A stretch of DNA of 64,000 bases from assembly GCA_045124055.1 (NCBI GenBank), contig JBGVKZ010000046.1, forward strand, positions 1 through 64,000. The letters are read 5' to 3'. Source of the stretch: CALZKI01 sp045124055 (lineage in GTDB: Bacteria > Bacillota > Clostridia > Lachnospirales > Lachnospiraceae). Below, piece by piece: positions 23,554 to 31,448 of this stretch. The notes under the pieces are model-generated. The model did not search any database and was not told the origin of the DNA. It was given only the letters and a program-made list of their open reading frames with translations. Each line of letters begins with the position of its first letter. Position 1 is the stretch's first letter. The translations under genes were made by a program, and so were the position numbers.

Positions 23554-25521
23554 TTATCGCTCATTCGAGATAGCTTTGGCAATTATCTCTATGATAACTT
23601 CACTTCCTAGAGAACAATCTAAACACAGATTATAGTTTTCCTTGTCTCCCCACTTTTGATTTGACACAACTTCATAATAGGCACTTCTTGCCTTGTCACT
23701 TGCAACAATGCGTCTTTTTGCCTCTTTATAATCATCTTGATAAATGTTCATAATGTTTTTTATCTTATATTCCATTGGTGCGTATAAAAATACTTTGAGT
23801 ACATTTTTCTGTTCCCTCAAAACATAGTCAGAAGCTCGGCCTACAATAACAAAGGATTCTTTTTTTGCCAATTCCTTGATAATTTCGCTTTGAGCAATAA
23901 CCGATTCCTTTTTGGCATCTAATGATAAATATAAGGAATAATTATCCTGCTCTTTCAAATTTTCTGCATAATTTTTGTCCAGTCCCCTACGTTTTGCTTC
24001 CAACATAGAAAGTTCTTTATCATAAAATTTAATTCCAAGATGTTTTGCAAGTAGTTTACCGATACGCTTTCCATTGGTGCCGTGTTCTCGTGAAATTGTA
24101 ATAATAAAATTTTCTTTTTCTTCTGCATTTTCAGAAATAACACTTTCTTTCATCGCACTAATTTTCTTTTGTTCTGCCTGTTTTAAGAAAATAAACGCAA
24201 ATACGCAGGTCAAAATTTCTGCAATCGGAAACGTCCACCACACAAGATTTAACACATCTTCTGATAAGGTAAAAAAGTACGCCACAGGAAATACAAATAC
24301 TACCAGTCTGCACAAGGCTAAAATTAGTGGTTTTCCCGCATATCCCAAAGCCTGTAATACACCCTGAACTGCCACGGAAAATCCCATAAACACAAAGCTT
24401 AAGCTGGCAATTCTGGTTGCCTTTGCACAAATCTCTACCAGAGCTGTTGCCGAACCGCCGGATAAAGCAAATAATCTGGAAAGTGGCTCTGCAATAATTT
24501 CAAATAAAACGGTAATAATCAGCGTTGTAATCAAAGTATCCAAAATTCCGTATTTTACGCATTCTTTTGCTCTTTTCTTACTTTTCATACCATAGTTAAA
24601 GGACAAAATTGTAATAATTGTATTGGATAAGCCAAAGGCTGAAAAGAATGCAATCTGCTGTATTTTATAATAAATTCCAAAGGAGCCTACCAAAATTGTT
24701 GAGTCCACATCGGCACTTCCTAATATAGCATTCATCCCTGCCATCATCACAGAAAGTAACGCCTGCATCAGTGCTGCTGATACTCCAATTTTGTAAATTC
24801 CTTTTATAATTTCCCACTGAGGACGCACATATTTGATATGTCCGCCAATTTCTTTGTTTGCCAGATAATGGAAAGCCATCGCTACGAAAAGTGAAATAAA
24901 CTGACCAATAATAGTCGCCCAGGCTGCCCCCACTACACCCATTTTTAAAGGGAAAATAAAGATATAGTCTAAAACAATATTGGCCACAGCACCCGAAATC
25001 TGTGCAATGGTAGAATACATAGTCTTTCCGGTGGCTTGTAGAAAGCGTTCATAGATAGTGTATCCTATGGAGCCGAGGGAAAAACAAGTACAAATAGATA
25101 AATAAGCCGCCCCCATCTCTAACACTGTTTCATTCTCTGTGAAAAGACCAATAAACCATTCCGAGAAAAATAATCCAAAAATTAAAAATACCGCATAAAT
25201 CACAAGAGCTAAAAATATTCCGTTCCCTGCCACACGATTTACTTTCTCGTGATTTTTTTCTCCCAGACTTTTGGATAAAAGTGCATTAAGTCCCACACCC
25301 GTTCCTACACCGATTGCAATAATCATAATTTGAATCGGGAACGCAATGGTTAAAGCCTCATTAGCCAATGCACCATCGCCTTTCATATTGGCAACAAAAA
25401 TACTGTCTACTACATTATATAAGGCCTGTAAAACCATTGATATAATCATCGGTAAACCCATTTTCCAAAAAAGTTTTTCTAACGGTTCTACCGCCATTTT
25501 GTTCTGTTTTGTCTGTTCCAT
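23554..25521 (-). CDS. MATE efflux transporter fused to a cytidylate-kinase-like domain
   Basis: 655 residues. Residues 1 to about 450 are a complete 12-helix MATE carrier (PLEKLFWKMGLPMIISMVLQ at the start; internal repeat around residue 235), a cation-coupled drug or metabolite exporter. After a linker (about 451-475), residues 476-655 match the cytidylate-kinase-like family: FIITISREHGTNGKRIGKLL as the P-loop region, IVGRASDYVL, and FLYAPMEYKIKNIM. The kinase part has GTNGKRIG where true kinases have GxxGxGK. The ATG has AAGGAGG nearby. A single open frame with no hint of assembly artefact. The fusion implies a soluble domain that senses or modifies a nucleotide-like cargo, which is inference. 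Confidence 0.88.
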   Translation of the reverse strand: MEQTKQNKMAVEPLEKLFWKMGLPMIISMVLQALYNVVDSIFVANMKGDGALANEALTIAFPIQIMIIAIGVGTGVGLNALLSKSLGEKNHEKVNRVAGNGIFLALVIYAVFLIFGLFFSEWFIGLFTENETVLEMGAAYLSICTCFSLGSIGYTIYERFLQATGKTMYSTIAQISGAVANIVLDYIFIFPLKMGVVGAAWATIIGQFISLFVAMAFHYLANKEIGGHIKYVRPQWEIIKGIYKIGVSAALMQALLSVMMAGMNAILGSADVDSTILVGSFGIYYKIQQIAFFSAFGLSNTIITILSFNYGMKSKKRAKECVKYGILDTLITTLIITVLFEIIAEPLSRLFALSGGSATALVEICAKATRIASLSFVFMGFSVAVQGVLQALGYAGKPLILALCRLVVFVFPVAYFFTLSEDVLNLVWWTFPIAEILTCVFAFIFLKQAEQKKISAMKESVISENAEEKENFIITISREHGTNGKRIGKLLAKHLGIKFYDKELSMLEAKRRGLDKNYAENLKEQDNYSLYLSLDAKKESVIAQSEIIKELAKKESFVIVGRASDYVLREQKNVLKVFLYAPMEYKIKNIMNIYQDDYKEAKRRIVASDKARSAYYEVVSNQKWGDKENYNLCLDCSLGSEVIIEIIAKAISNER

Positions 25522-25546
25522 TATAATCCTCCTTATTTTTAGGCAT

Positions 25547-25587
25547 AAAAAAAGTGTAAACCCAATTATTTCTAACTGGATTTACAC
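25547..25587 (-). terminator. Terminator after pgi
   Basis: A 15-bp stem (GTGTAAATCCAGTTA with TAATTGGGTTTACAC on the minus strand, some G-U pairs), GAAA loop, then T7. It lies 24 bases after the pgi stop, between pgi and the MATE fusion gene. Confidence 0.88.
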
Positions 25588-25610
25588 ATTTCTGCTACGC
25601 GTCGAAAGTT

Positions 25611-27191
25611 TTAGATATTTAATAAATCACTGTATTCCTTTAATGCTCCGTCAGTGTCGTGAGCAAGTACTTTTTTCGCTAATACTTTACCAAGCTGTAC
25701 GCCTTCTTGGTCAAAGCTGTTAATATTCCATACAAAGCCTTGGAACATAACTTTATTTTCAAAGTGTGAAAGTAAAGCTCCAAGTGTCTTTGGATTTAAC
25801 TGGTCACCAACGATAATACTTGATGGACGTCCACCTGCAAAATATTTATTGCGGTTTTCATCTTCTTTTCCACAAGCAAAAGCAACTATCTGAGCTACTA
25901 CATTTGCACAGAGTTTTTGCTGGCTTGTACTATTTTCAATGACAACATCTTTACCCATCTGATTGTTTTTAAATCCAACAAACTGAAGTGGAACGATGTC
26001 TGTTCCCTGATGAAGTAACTGATAGAAGGAATGCTGTCCGTTAGTTCCTGGTTCACCAAAGATAATTGGTCCTGTTACATAGCTGATTGGTTCACCAAAA
26101 CGGTTTACTGATTTACCATTTGATTCCATATCAAGCTGCTGTAAATGAGCTGGGAAACGGCTAAGTGCCTGTGAATATGGAAGAACGGCTGTGTTCTGAT
26201 ATCCCAATACGTTACGTTCATAAACACCAATTAACGCATCAAGCATTGCTGGGTTTTTCTTAATTTCTTTATTTGTAGCTGTTTTGTCTGCTGCTGCAGC
26301 ACCATCAAGGAAAGAAGCAAATACTTCTGGTCCAAATGCCAAAGATAATACAGCACCACCAACGGCTGAGCAAGATGAGAATCGGCCACCGATATAGTCA
26401 TCCATAAAGAAAGCTGCTAAATAATCTGCACTTTTTGCAAGTGGAGATGTCTGGCTTGTAACCGCTACCATATGTTTTGAAGGATTTAATCCTGCATTCT
26501 TTAAAGCATCTTTTACAAAAGATTCATTTGTTAATGTTTCAAGAGTTGTACCTGATTTTGAAACAAGAACGAAAAGAGAATGTTCTACATCAATGGTATT
26601 TAAAACGCCTGCTGCATCATCAGGGTCTACGTTACTGATGAACTTTGCTTCCATTTTGAAAGTATTGTTTACTTTTGCCCAGTTTTCAAGAGCTAAGTAA
26701 ATAGCACGAGGACCTAAATCACTACCACCGATACCAATCTGAACAACTGTTGTAAATTTTTCACCTTTTGCATTTGTAATTTCGCCTGCATGAACTTTAT
26801 TAGCAAATTCAGCAATTTTTGCCTGTTCACCCGTATAAAATTCACGTTTGTCTACGCCGTCAGCTACTACTGCATCACCAAGCTGACCACGTGTCATATG
26901 ATGGAGAACAAGACGTTTTTCTCCTGTATTTACTACTTCACCATTGTATAAAGCAGCAAATTTATCTACGAGCTGTGTTTCCTCTGCTAATTTTTCAAGA
27001 GCAGCTAAAATGTTGTCATCTACCTGTTTTGATGCGTAGTTGAAAGCCATTCCTTCTGCCATAGGAACACTGTAATTTCTTACACGGTTTGCTCCATTTT
27101 CGCCTGCCATAACTTCTGCAAGATTTACTTTACTTGCTGCTTCAAGTTCTTTGTATGAAGCAACTGTGTCTAAATTATTCCAATTAATCAT
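25611..27191 (-). CDS. pgi: Glucose-6-phosphate isomerase
   Basis: 526 residues. Converts glucose 6-phosphate to fructose 6-phosphate in glycolysis and gluconeogenesis. Signature blocks are intact: TTVVQIGIGGSDLGPRAIYL, VLVSKSGTTLETL (phosphate-binding SGT), FSSCSAVGG, and the catalytic PGTNGQHSFYQLLHQG. The ATG at 27191 has AAGGAGG eight bases upstream; the frame extends to 27230 without a ribosome site. It stands alone with its own terminator, marking the left edge of core DNA before the accessory region. Confidence 0.97.
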   Translation of the reverse strand: MINWNNLDTVASYKELEAASKVNLAEVMAGENGANRVRNYSVPMAEGMAFNYASKQVDDNILAALEKLAEETQLVDKFAALYNGEVVNTGEKRLVLHHMTRGQLGDAVVADGVDKREFYTGEQAKIAEFANKVHAGEITNAKGEKFTTVVQIGIGGSDLGPRAIYLALENWAKVNNTFKMEAKFISNVDPDDAAGVLNTIDVEHSLFVLVSKSGTTLETLTNESFVKDALKNAGLNPSKHMVAVTSQTSPLAKSADYLAAFFMDDYIGGRFSSCSAVGGAVLSLAFGPEVFASFLDGAAAADKTATNKEIKKNPAMLDALIGVYERNVLGYQNTAVLPYSQALSRFPAHLQQLDMESNGKSVNRFGEPISYVTGPIIFGEPGTNGQHSFYQLLHQGTDIVPLQFVGFKNNQMGKDVVIENSTSQQKLCANVVAQIVAFACGKEDENRNKYFAGGRPSSIIVGDQLNPKTLGALLSHFENKVMFQGFVWNINSFDQEGVQLGKVLAKKVLAHDTDGALKEYSDLLNI

Positions 27192-27317
27192 TTTATGTGC
27201 CTCCTTAACATTAATCCTATAATGTCTCATTGCTCAATATTATATTATTAAATTCACATAAATTCAAGCAAATCCTAAAGTTTCCTTCGTAACTCTTCTC
27301 ATATAACCAAAATTTCA

Positions 27318-27346
27318 TTGACAACTTGCAATCCATTGTATATAAT
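27318..27346 (+). promoter_or_regulatory. Consensus sigma-A promoter of a small RNA
   Basis: TTGACA, exactly 17 bases, TATAAT: a full-consensus housekeeping promoter on the plus strand, although no plus-strand protein gene follows. It points at the short hairpin RNA at 27352-27396. Confidence 0.85.
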
Positions 27347-27351
27347 AATAT

Positions 27352-27396
27352 TGAACCACTGAACCCGCAGATGCGATGTAGGTGGTGTTTTTATTT
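27352..27396 (+). ncRNA. Small structured RNA convergent to a DUF3800 gene
   Basis: Directly after the perfect promoter, about 40 bases fold as an outer stem ACCACU (27355-27360) with GGUGGU (27381-27386), enclosing an inner hairpin CGC-AGAU-GCG (27366-27375), and end in TTTTTATTT, an intrinsic terminator that overlaps the stop codon of the DUF3800 gene on the other strand. Structured RNA motifs beside DUF3800 genes (the DUF3800 RNA motifs) have been reported from comparative genomics; whether this one matches a named motif needs a covariance search. It could act as an antisense RNA to the 3' end of the gene or in trans. Confidence 0.6.
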
Positions 27397-28186
27397 ACTT
27401 CGGATATATTACAAGTCCATATTGGTTTGACTCATTTGCTTTCAGGTTTAATCGACCTGAATTTTTTAATGTAGCCATTACTCTTTTTACAAAAGTATCA
27501 TCAATGACATTCGCAACACGCTTTGGTAACGCTTCATGCCTATATTCCAGCTTAAAATATAAATGAATAAAGAATGATACAAAGTCACATATCTGTATAA
27601 AATATGACTCCGACGAATTCTTTTCCATGATGTCCTCTATCATATTTGTAATCGGCTGGTTTACAAAACCATATGAATACTTGGACTGAATAGGATTAAA
27701 CGCACGTATCGCTCTCGCTGTTTTTCTCATAGGTGCTATTCTACCTTCATCGGTAATAATCAGATAGTTCCACTGTCCGTCACTATCATTCTCTATACGC
27801 TGGATATTGTATTTTAAAGCATTTTCCAGAATATGATAATTATTATCCTTAAATTTTGTCTTATCAATAATCACATTTACAATCTTCAAATCCATAGCTG
27901 CAATCGTAAGTGTAAATGCCTTTATAATTTCCTGCTTTATTTCCTTTGACCAGTTATAACTGCGGTAAGGATTCTTGTCTGTAAGAAAATGTTTTGTATG
28001 CATTTCTTCTGTAACATGGAAACCATATTTATCACGTAATTCTTTACGTAATCCACGCATGAGATTAAAGTTCTGTTGCCAACTCTCAGCAGGCATATAT
28101 AAACTCGTTAAAACAAAATGGTCGGATGATGCAGTTGTAACTCCGTCATCACCAGTCTCGTCAAAATATGCTATATATGTATTCAT
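27395..28186 (-). CDS. DUF3800 domain protein
   Basis: 263 residues. The N-terminal IAYFDETGDDG with the conserved Asp-Glu, TDEGRIAPM in the middle and SYFIQICDFVSFFIH near the C-terminus follow the DUF3800 pattern, a family with an RNase-H-like arrangement of acidic residues and no established function, often found on mobile or defence loci. The ATG immediately follows the TAG of the small HTH gene (TAGATG), so the two are coupled. A small RNA gene converges on its 3' end. I infer a nuclease-like role from the acidic motif but cannot support a substrate. Confidence 0.85.
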   Translation of the reverse strand: MNTYIAYFDETGDDGVTTASSDHFVLTSLYMPAESWQQNFNLMRGLRKELRDKYGFHVTEEMHTKHFLTDKNPYRSYNWSKEIKQEIIKAFTLTIAAMDLKIVNVIIDKTKFKDNNYHILENALKYNIQRIENDSDGQWNYLIITDEGRIAPMRKTARAIRAFNPIQSKYSYGFVNQPITNMIEDIMEKNSSESYFIQICDFVSFFIHLYFKLEYRHEALPKRVANVIDDTFVKRVMATLKNSGRLNLKANESNQYGLVIYPK

Positions 28187-28366
28187 CTATTCTCCTCTTT
28201 CCTTTTTAAATCTTGCATCAGCAGGCTTTTGAGTATCGCCAGGAATCAACCACATCTTACCTTTCTTAACTGCACCTTCAATTCTTCCTTCGGTACACAA
28301 AACCCCAATTCTTCTTGAGGAAATATTCCATTTTTTTGACATTTCTACAGTTGTTAAATATTCCAT
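28187..28366 (-). CDS. Small helix-turn-helix (excisionase/MerR-like) protein
   Basis: 59 residues: MEYLTTVEMSKKWNISSRRI begins a winged-helix DNA-binding fold of the excisionase/MerR type (LTTVEMSKKW...RRIGVLCTEGRIEGAVKKGKMWLIP), with a basic tail. GGGAGG lies eight bases before the ATG. The stop abuts the DUF3800 start. Small HTH proteins of this type commonly precede DUF3800 or Fic genes. It probably controls its own promoter through the palindrome at 28390-28417. Confidence 0.8.
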   Translation of the reverse strand: MEYLTTVEMSKKWNISSRRIGVLCTEGRIEGAVKKGKMWLIPGDTQKPADARFKKERGE

Positions 28367-28389
28367 ATACGAAACCTCCCTATTGACTT

Positions 28390-28420
28390 CTATTATATTC
28401 CACTATCGGAATAATAGCAA
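28390..28420 (-). promoter_or_regulatory. Promoter and near-palindrome of the HTH-DUF3800 pair
   Basis: On the minus strand TTGCTA, 17 bases, TATAAT. The spacer and -10 are covered by an imperfect inverted repeat (CTATTATTCC-GATAGT-GGAATATAATAG), a plausible operator for the HTH protein. Confidence 0.55.
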
Positions 28421-28451
28421 TCAGATATTTGTGTTTCTGCATATAGAAATT

Positions 28452-28477
28452 AGGGAACCAGTCTGCACCAGTTCCCT
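28452..28477 (-). terminator. Weak terminator after the EF-hand-like membrane gene
   Basis: Stem AGGGAAC/GTTCCCT with inner pairs; followed on the minus strand by the weakly T-rich TAATTTCTA. It lies just after the stop at 28484. Confidence 0.45.
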
Positions 28478-28483
28478 TTAACA

Positions 28484-28783
28484 TTAAAGACCTATCTTAT
28501 CTGCAATAATCGCAACAATCGTTGAAAACACAACCCATAAGATAATGATAATCAGTACAGGGACATTTTCAACATCAATGCCTAATGAAACATACAACGC
28601 TGCCTGCAAGAAAAGACCTGCAACAACGCTTACGATTGCTCCAAATGTTGATATTCCACCACTGCCGCTTGAAGTATAAGTTGTCCTATCTTTTCGTCCT
28701 GTTACATCTTTGTATATCTGATATTCAATAAAATTATCTGCCATATCTTTTTTACCATTATGATTCCAATCATACATAGCCAT
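28484..28783 (-). CDS. Small membrane protein with an EF-hand-like N-terminal loop
   Basis: 99 residues from the ATG at 28783 (AGAGGTG upstream). The N-terminus YDWNHNGKKDMADNF has Asp, Asn, Asn/Gly and Asp at the D-x-N-x-N-G-x-x-D-x-x-D spacing of a calcium-binding loop, as in dockerins. A Ser/Gly linker (YTSSGSGGIS) is followed by two membrane helices (about 45-65 and 75-97). Function unknown; it is preceded by another small membrane protein and may be co-transcribed with it. Confidence 0.6.
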   Translation of the reverse strand: MAMYDWNHNGKKDMADNFIEYQIYKDVTGRKDRTTYTSSGSGGISTFGAIVSVVAGLFLQAALYVSLGIDVENVPVLIIIILWVVFSTIVAIIADKIGL

Positions 28784-28797
28784 AACAAACACCTCTT

Positions 28798-28959
28798 CTA
28801 CTTATAAACCTTTCTGTTACTATCGGTATATCTGCATCCAGTTTTAGACCAATAGGTTTCATAACCTCTTCTGCGACACTCTTCTCTATATTGGGCATCC
28901 TCAATAGATTCTTTCAAAAGTGGAATTCCAATAACTAATATGAACAATACAATAAACAT
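28798..28959 (-). CDS. 53-residue single-helix membrane protein
   Basis: A short open frame starting ATG at 28959 after GGCGGTAGCGT: one hydrophobic N-terminal helix (MFIVLFILVIGIPLL) and a polar, Arg/Tyr-rich tail with two cysteines (ECRRRGYETYW...GCRYTDSN). Its stop is 14 bases before the start of the next gene, supporting an operon. Not recognised. Confidence 0.55.
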   Translation of the reverse strand: MFIVLFILVIGIPLLKESIEDAQYREECRRRGYETYWSKTGCRYTDSNRKVYK

Positions 28960-29052
28960 ACGCTACCGCCTTTCTTCCTAATCAGATTTGAATAGTATCT
29001 AAGTTTTCTTGACAACTAAACCTTATCATACCATCTGTCCTATAATCCGTAC

Positions 29053-29886
29053 TCATTGCAAATAATCCAGATTTACCGCAAACATTTTCATATCCTTAGG
29101 ATTATCAAAATTACTGTACTCTTCTTCTGCTTTATTAATTTTCTCTTCCATTGACATAGTACTCTTACCATGCGAACTCCCCACCACTAGTGTACTCTTC
29201 TCTGGAATCTTTACAGTTTCCGCCTTTAATTCAAATATCTGTTTCATCATTGAAACCAATTCTTTAACTTGTGTGTCATGAACCGAATCTTCATATTGCA
29301 AATTCTCATCGTCTGTTCCAACGATTGCAATATTTAATGCTTGTAATACTTCTACCATCCCGAAGAAATACTGCATTTTTAATTGTGGTTCTTTAGAAAA
29401 ACAAGCCTCCATTGCATCTGCTGTTTTGCTAAATACCTCTGTACCTCTTATAATGTAACTCATTTGGTCTCTTAACTTTACCTGTTCTGGTCCAGAAATA
29501 ATATGGTTTATACGCTCAATCAATTGTTTCTGTATTCTTTGAAGCTCTACAAATTCTTCATCTAAGCTCATCTCACGCTCTGGAATAAAATAAGCAGTAT
29601 GCGATTTTTCCTGCATATTAGGTTTATAACGATATGTTTCCATTCCTGATTCAACGTATCTAAACATTGCTTTACCAAGCAAAACCTTTTTCTGTTCTAC
29701 TGTAATATCATCAAAAAAACTCTTATCAATCCCAAAGAATTCCGCCATCTGAATCTTTCTTGCCTCTGGTATCTCTTTCTTCCCATTTTCCCAGGCACTT
29801 ATAATCTGCCTTGAAACATTTAATCGGTCAGCTAATTCACTTAATGAAAAATTGCACTGTGTTCGTATATATTTCAATCCATTCAT
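29053..29886 (-). CDS. XRE-family transcriptional regulator
   Basis: 277 residues. The N-terminal HTH (about 1-60) is classic: LKYIRTQCNFSLSELADRLN, VSRQIISAWENGKKEIPEAR. The remaining 210 residues are a helical, acidic region with no recognised domain, much longer than a phage repressor. The ATG at 29886 follows GGAGG by eight bases; the longer GTG-started frame includes the ribosome site. A TTGACA-18-TAAGAT promoter lies upstream (29943-29972). It may control the neighbouring small genes or the serine recombinase; this is inference from position. Confidence 0.82.
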   Translation of the reverse strand: MNGLKYIRTQCNFSLSELADRLNVSRQIISAWENGKKEIPEARKIQMAEFFGIDKSFFDDITVEQKKVLLGKAMFRYVESGMETYRYKPNMQEKSHTAYFIPEREMSLDEEFVELQRIQKQLIERINHIISGPEQVKLRDQMSYIIRGTEVFSKTADAMEACFSKEPQLKMQYFFGMVEVLQALNIAIVGTDDENLQYEDSVHDTQVKELVSMMKQIFELKAETVKIPEKSTLVVGSSHGKSTMSMEEKINKAEEEYSNFDNPKDMKMFAVNLDYLQ

Positions 29887-29942
29887 TTGTATTTCCTCCA
29901 CTGTAATTTACTTAACATTGTGTACACCTATGTTATACGCAT

Positions 29943-29972
29943 ATCTTAGTTTTAGTTAACAGCAAGTGTCAA
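29943..29972 (-). promoter_or_regulatory. Promoter of the XRE regulator gene
   Basis: On the minus strand TTGACA (29967-29972), 18 bases, TAAGAT (29943-29948), then a GTATAAC...GTGTACAC stretch that could hold an autoregulatory site. Confidence 0.5.
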
Positions 29973-29980
29973 CCCGTAAC

Positions 29981-30547
29981 CTAAATTTTATTTTTCTTTG
30001 CTCTAATCAAAGAAGATTTGCTTATTCCCGTCATCTGCTCCACCTGCTTATATGAGTACCTATTTAATAATTCCACTGCATGATTCATCTGAGCTTTAGA
30101 AAATTTCTTCGGTCTACCCTCTCTAAAATCAGGATTTTGTTTGGCTATAACTTTTCCTTCCTGCGTACGTTCCACTATCATATCACGTTCAAATTCCGCA
30201 AAAGCCAGCATGATATTTCTTATCAATTTACCAGTAGGTGTATTGTCCATCAAACCCATATTGAGTACATGGACAATAATACCTCTATCCAATAACATCT
30301 GTATAAGCTCTATTCCCTGTGTAGCACTTCTTGCAATTCTGTCTAACTTCGTAACTACCATAGTATCTCCTGACTGCATAATAGCCATCAGCTTATCCAA
30401 TTCTGGACGATGTGTTTTTGTTCCAGTAAAAGCATCGGCATAAATTATGGTTGCTCCTGCTGACCGTAAAGCATTCTCCTGTGCTTCCAAACTGTTACCA
30501 TCCTTTGCTTGACCTCTCGTACTTACTCTTGCATAACCATAAATCAT
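29981..30547 (-). CDS. Small serine recombinase (resolvase/invertase family)
   Basis: 188 residues. IYGYARVSTRGQAKDGNSLE carries the catalytic serine (Ser9); further landmarks are TKTHRPELDKLMAIM, VVTKLDRIARS, TPTGKLIRNIMLAFAEFERD and a C-terminal HTH (YSYKQVEQMTGISKSSLIRA). Such enzymes resolve cointegrates or invert DNA segments. The ATG at 30547 has GGAAGGAG upstream. No transposase is beside it, so it could be a resident resolvase of a decayed element or an invertase acting on nearby inverted repeats (30636-30683). Confidence 0.92.
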   Translation of the reverse strand: MIYGYARVSTRGQAKDGNSLEAQENALRSAGATIIYADAFTGTKTHRPELDKLMAIMQSGDTMVVTKLDRIARSATQGIELIQMLLDRGIIVHVLNMGLMDNTPTGKLIRNIMLAFAEFERDMIVERTQEGKVIAKQNPDFREGRPKKFSKAQMNHAVELLNRYSYKQVEQMTGISKSSLIRAKKNKI

Positions 30548-30582
30548 ACTATCAATCTCCTTCCATTGATTAAATTTTGCAA

Positions 30583-30610
30583 TAAAAAAAGAAGGGTTTT
30601 TCACCTTCTT
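30583..30610 (-). terminator. Terminator after the PLD gene
   Basis: Stem AAGAAGG/CCTTCTT with an eight-base loop, then T7 on the minus strand. It lies in front of the recombinase start, about 100 bases after the PLD stop. Confidence 0.8.
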
Positions 30611-30635
30611 CTACGTTACTTATGAATATAAGATA

Positions 30636-30683
30636 TGACACCGTTCAATCCCTTGATTTATCGTCTTTGGTAAAACGGTGTCA
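30636..30683. repeat. Long-arm inverted repeat between recombinase and PLD genes
   Basis: Perfect 10-bp arms TGACACCGTT (30636-30645) and AACGGTGTCA (30674-30683) separated by 28 bases. The loop is too long for a good terminator and no T-run follows, so a protein-binding site, for example for the adjacent serine recombinase, is possible. Confidence 0.6.
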
Positions 30684-30708
30684 ATACTTACAAGTTTTGA
30701 TACTTCTT

Positions 30709-31443
30709 TTACATATGTTCCTTTTTTAATCTGATAAACTCTTCTGCAAATTTTTCAGCAATATCTCTGCCACTGCTTACTTCCAATGTTTCTCTATTGT
30801 ATTGAGCCTTGTTTGTCCAATTATACGAACCATGTATTGTCGTCTGTAGGTCTATTACACAAAATTTATGATGCATAATATTTTCAAAATATCCTTCTGG
30901 TTCAATCCGATATGTATTAAAATACTCTTCAAATGGCAATCTAGCTTTTCTATTTATCTTGTCATCTATGATGATAACCTCAATATTCAACCCCTGTTGC
31001 CGTTTTTTTACCAACTCTTTAAACAAAATTTCATCCGTAAACCATGCTACAGCTACCCATATCATAAACTTTGCACATCTAATTTGCTCAATTATTTGTC
31101 GCTGTAAATCTTCAAACATAACATCTTGTTCAGCTATTTCCGATACTTTCCTTGTACCTGGCTTTATTACAACATCCCAAATATCATATTCATCCGTCTC
31201 TTCATATAAATCTAAACACCATTGTTTCAAAACCTCATAGTGTTTCTCTAAGTTCTTCTTATATTCTGGTGGTATTCTTATTTCAAGATTCTCATAAAAC
31301 TGCCAACTACGTCGTGCAAACTTACTTGTTTTTTCAAAAGTTATGTATGAATATTGCAACAGTGATAACAATTCTTCTTTTTCTTCATAGTCACTATATC
31401 TAATTGTCCTGATTAATCCTTCACGCATACTTTGCTCTGTCAT
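30709..31443 (-). CDS. Phospholipase-D-superfamily protein (likely nuclease)
   Basis: 244 residues. The N-terminal half is a helical region of unknown type; the C-terminal half (about 115-240) is one PLD domain with the HKD motif HHKFCVIDLQTTIHGSYNWT (H-x-K...D...G-S-x-N). A single HKD motif implies dimerisation, as in the Nuc/BfiI nucleases. The ATG at 31443 has AGGTGATTAAA upstream and lies six bases from the stop of the EVE-domain gene. The pair (reader plus nuclease) suggests a DNA-targeting defence function, which is inference. Confidence 0.82.
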   Translation of the reverse strand: MTEQSMREGLIRTIRYSDYEEKEELLSLLQYSYITFEKTSKFARRSWQFYENLEIRIPPEYKKNLEKHYEVLKQWCLDLYEETDEYDIWDVVIKPGTRKVSEIAEQDVMFEDLQRQIIEQIRCAKFMIWVAVAWFTDEILFKELVKKRQQGLNIEVIIIDDKINRKARLPFEEYFNTYRIEPEGYFENIMHHKFCVIDLQTTIHGSYNWTNKAQYNRETLEVSSGRDIAEKFAEEFIRLKKEHM

Positions 31444-31448
31444 TTTAA

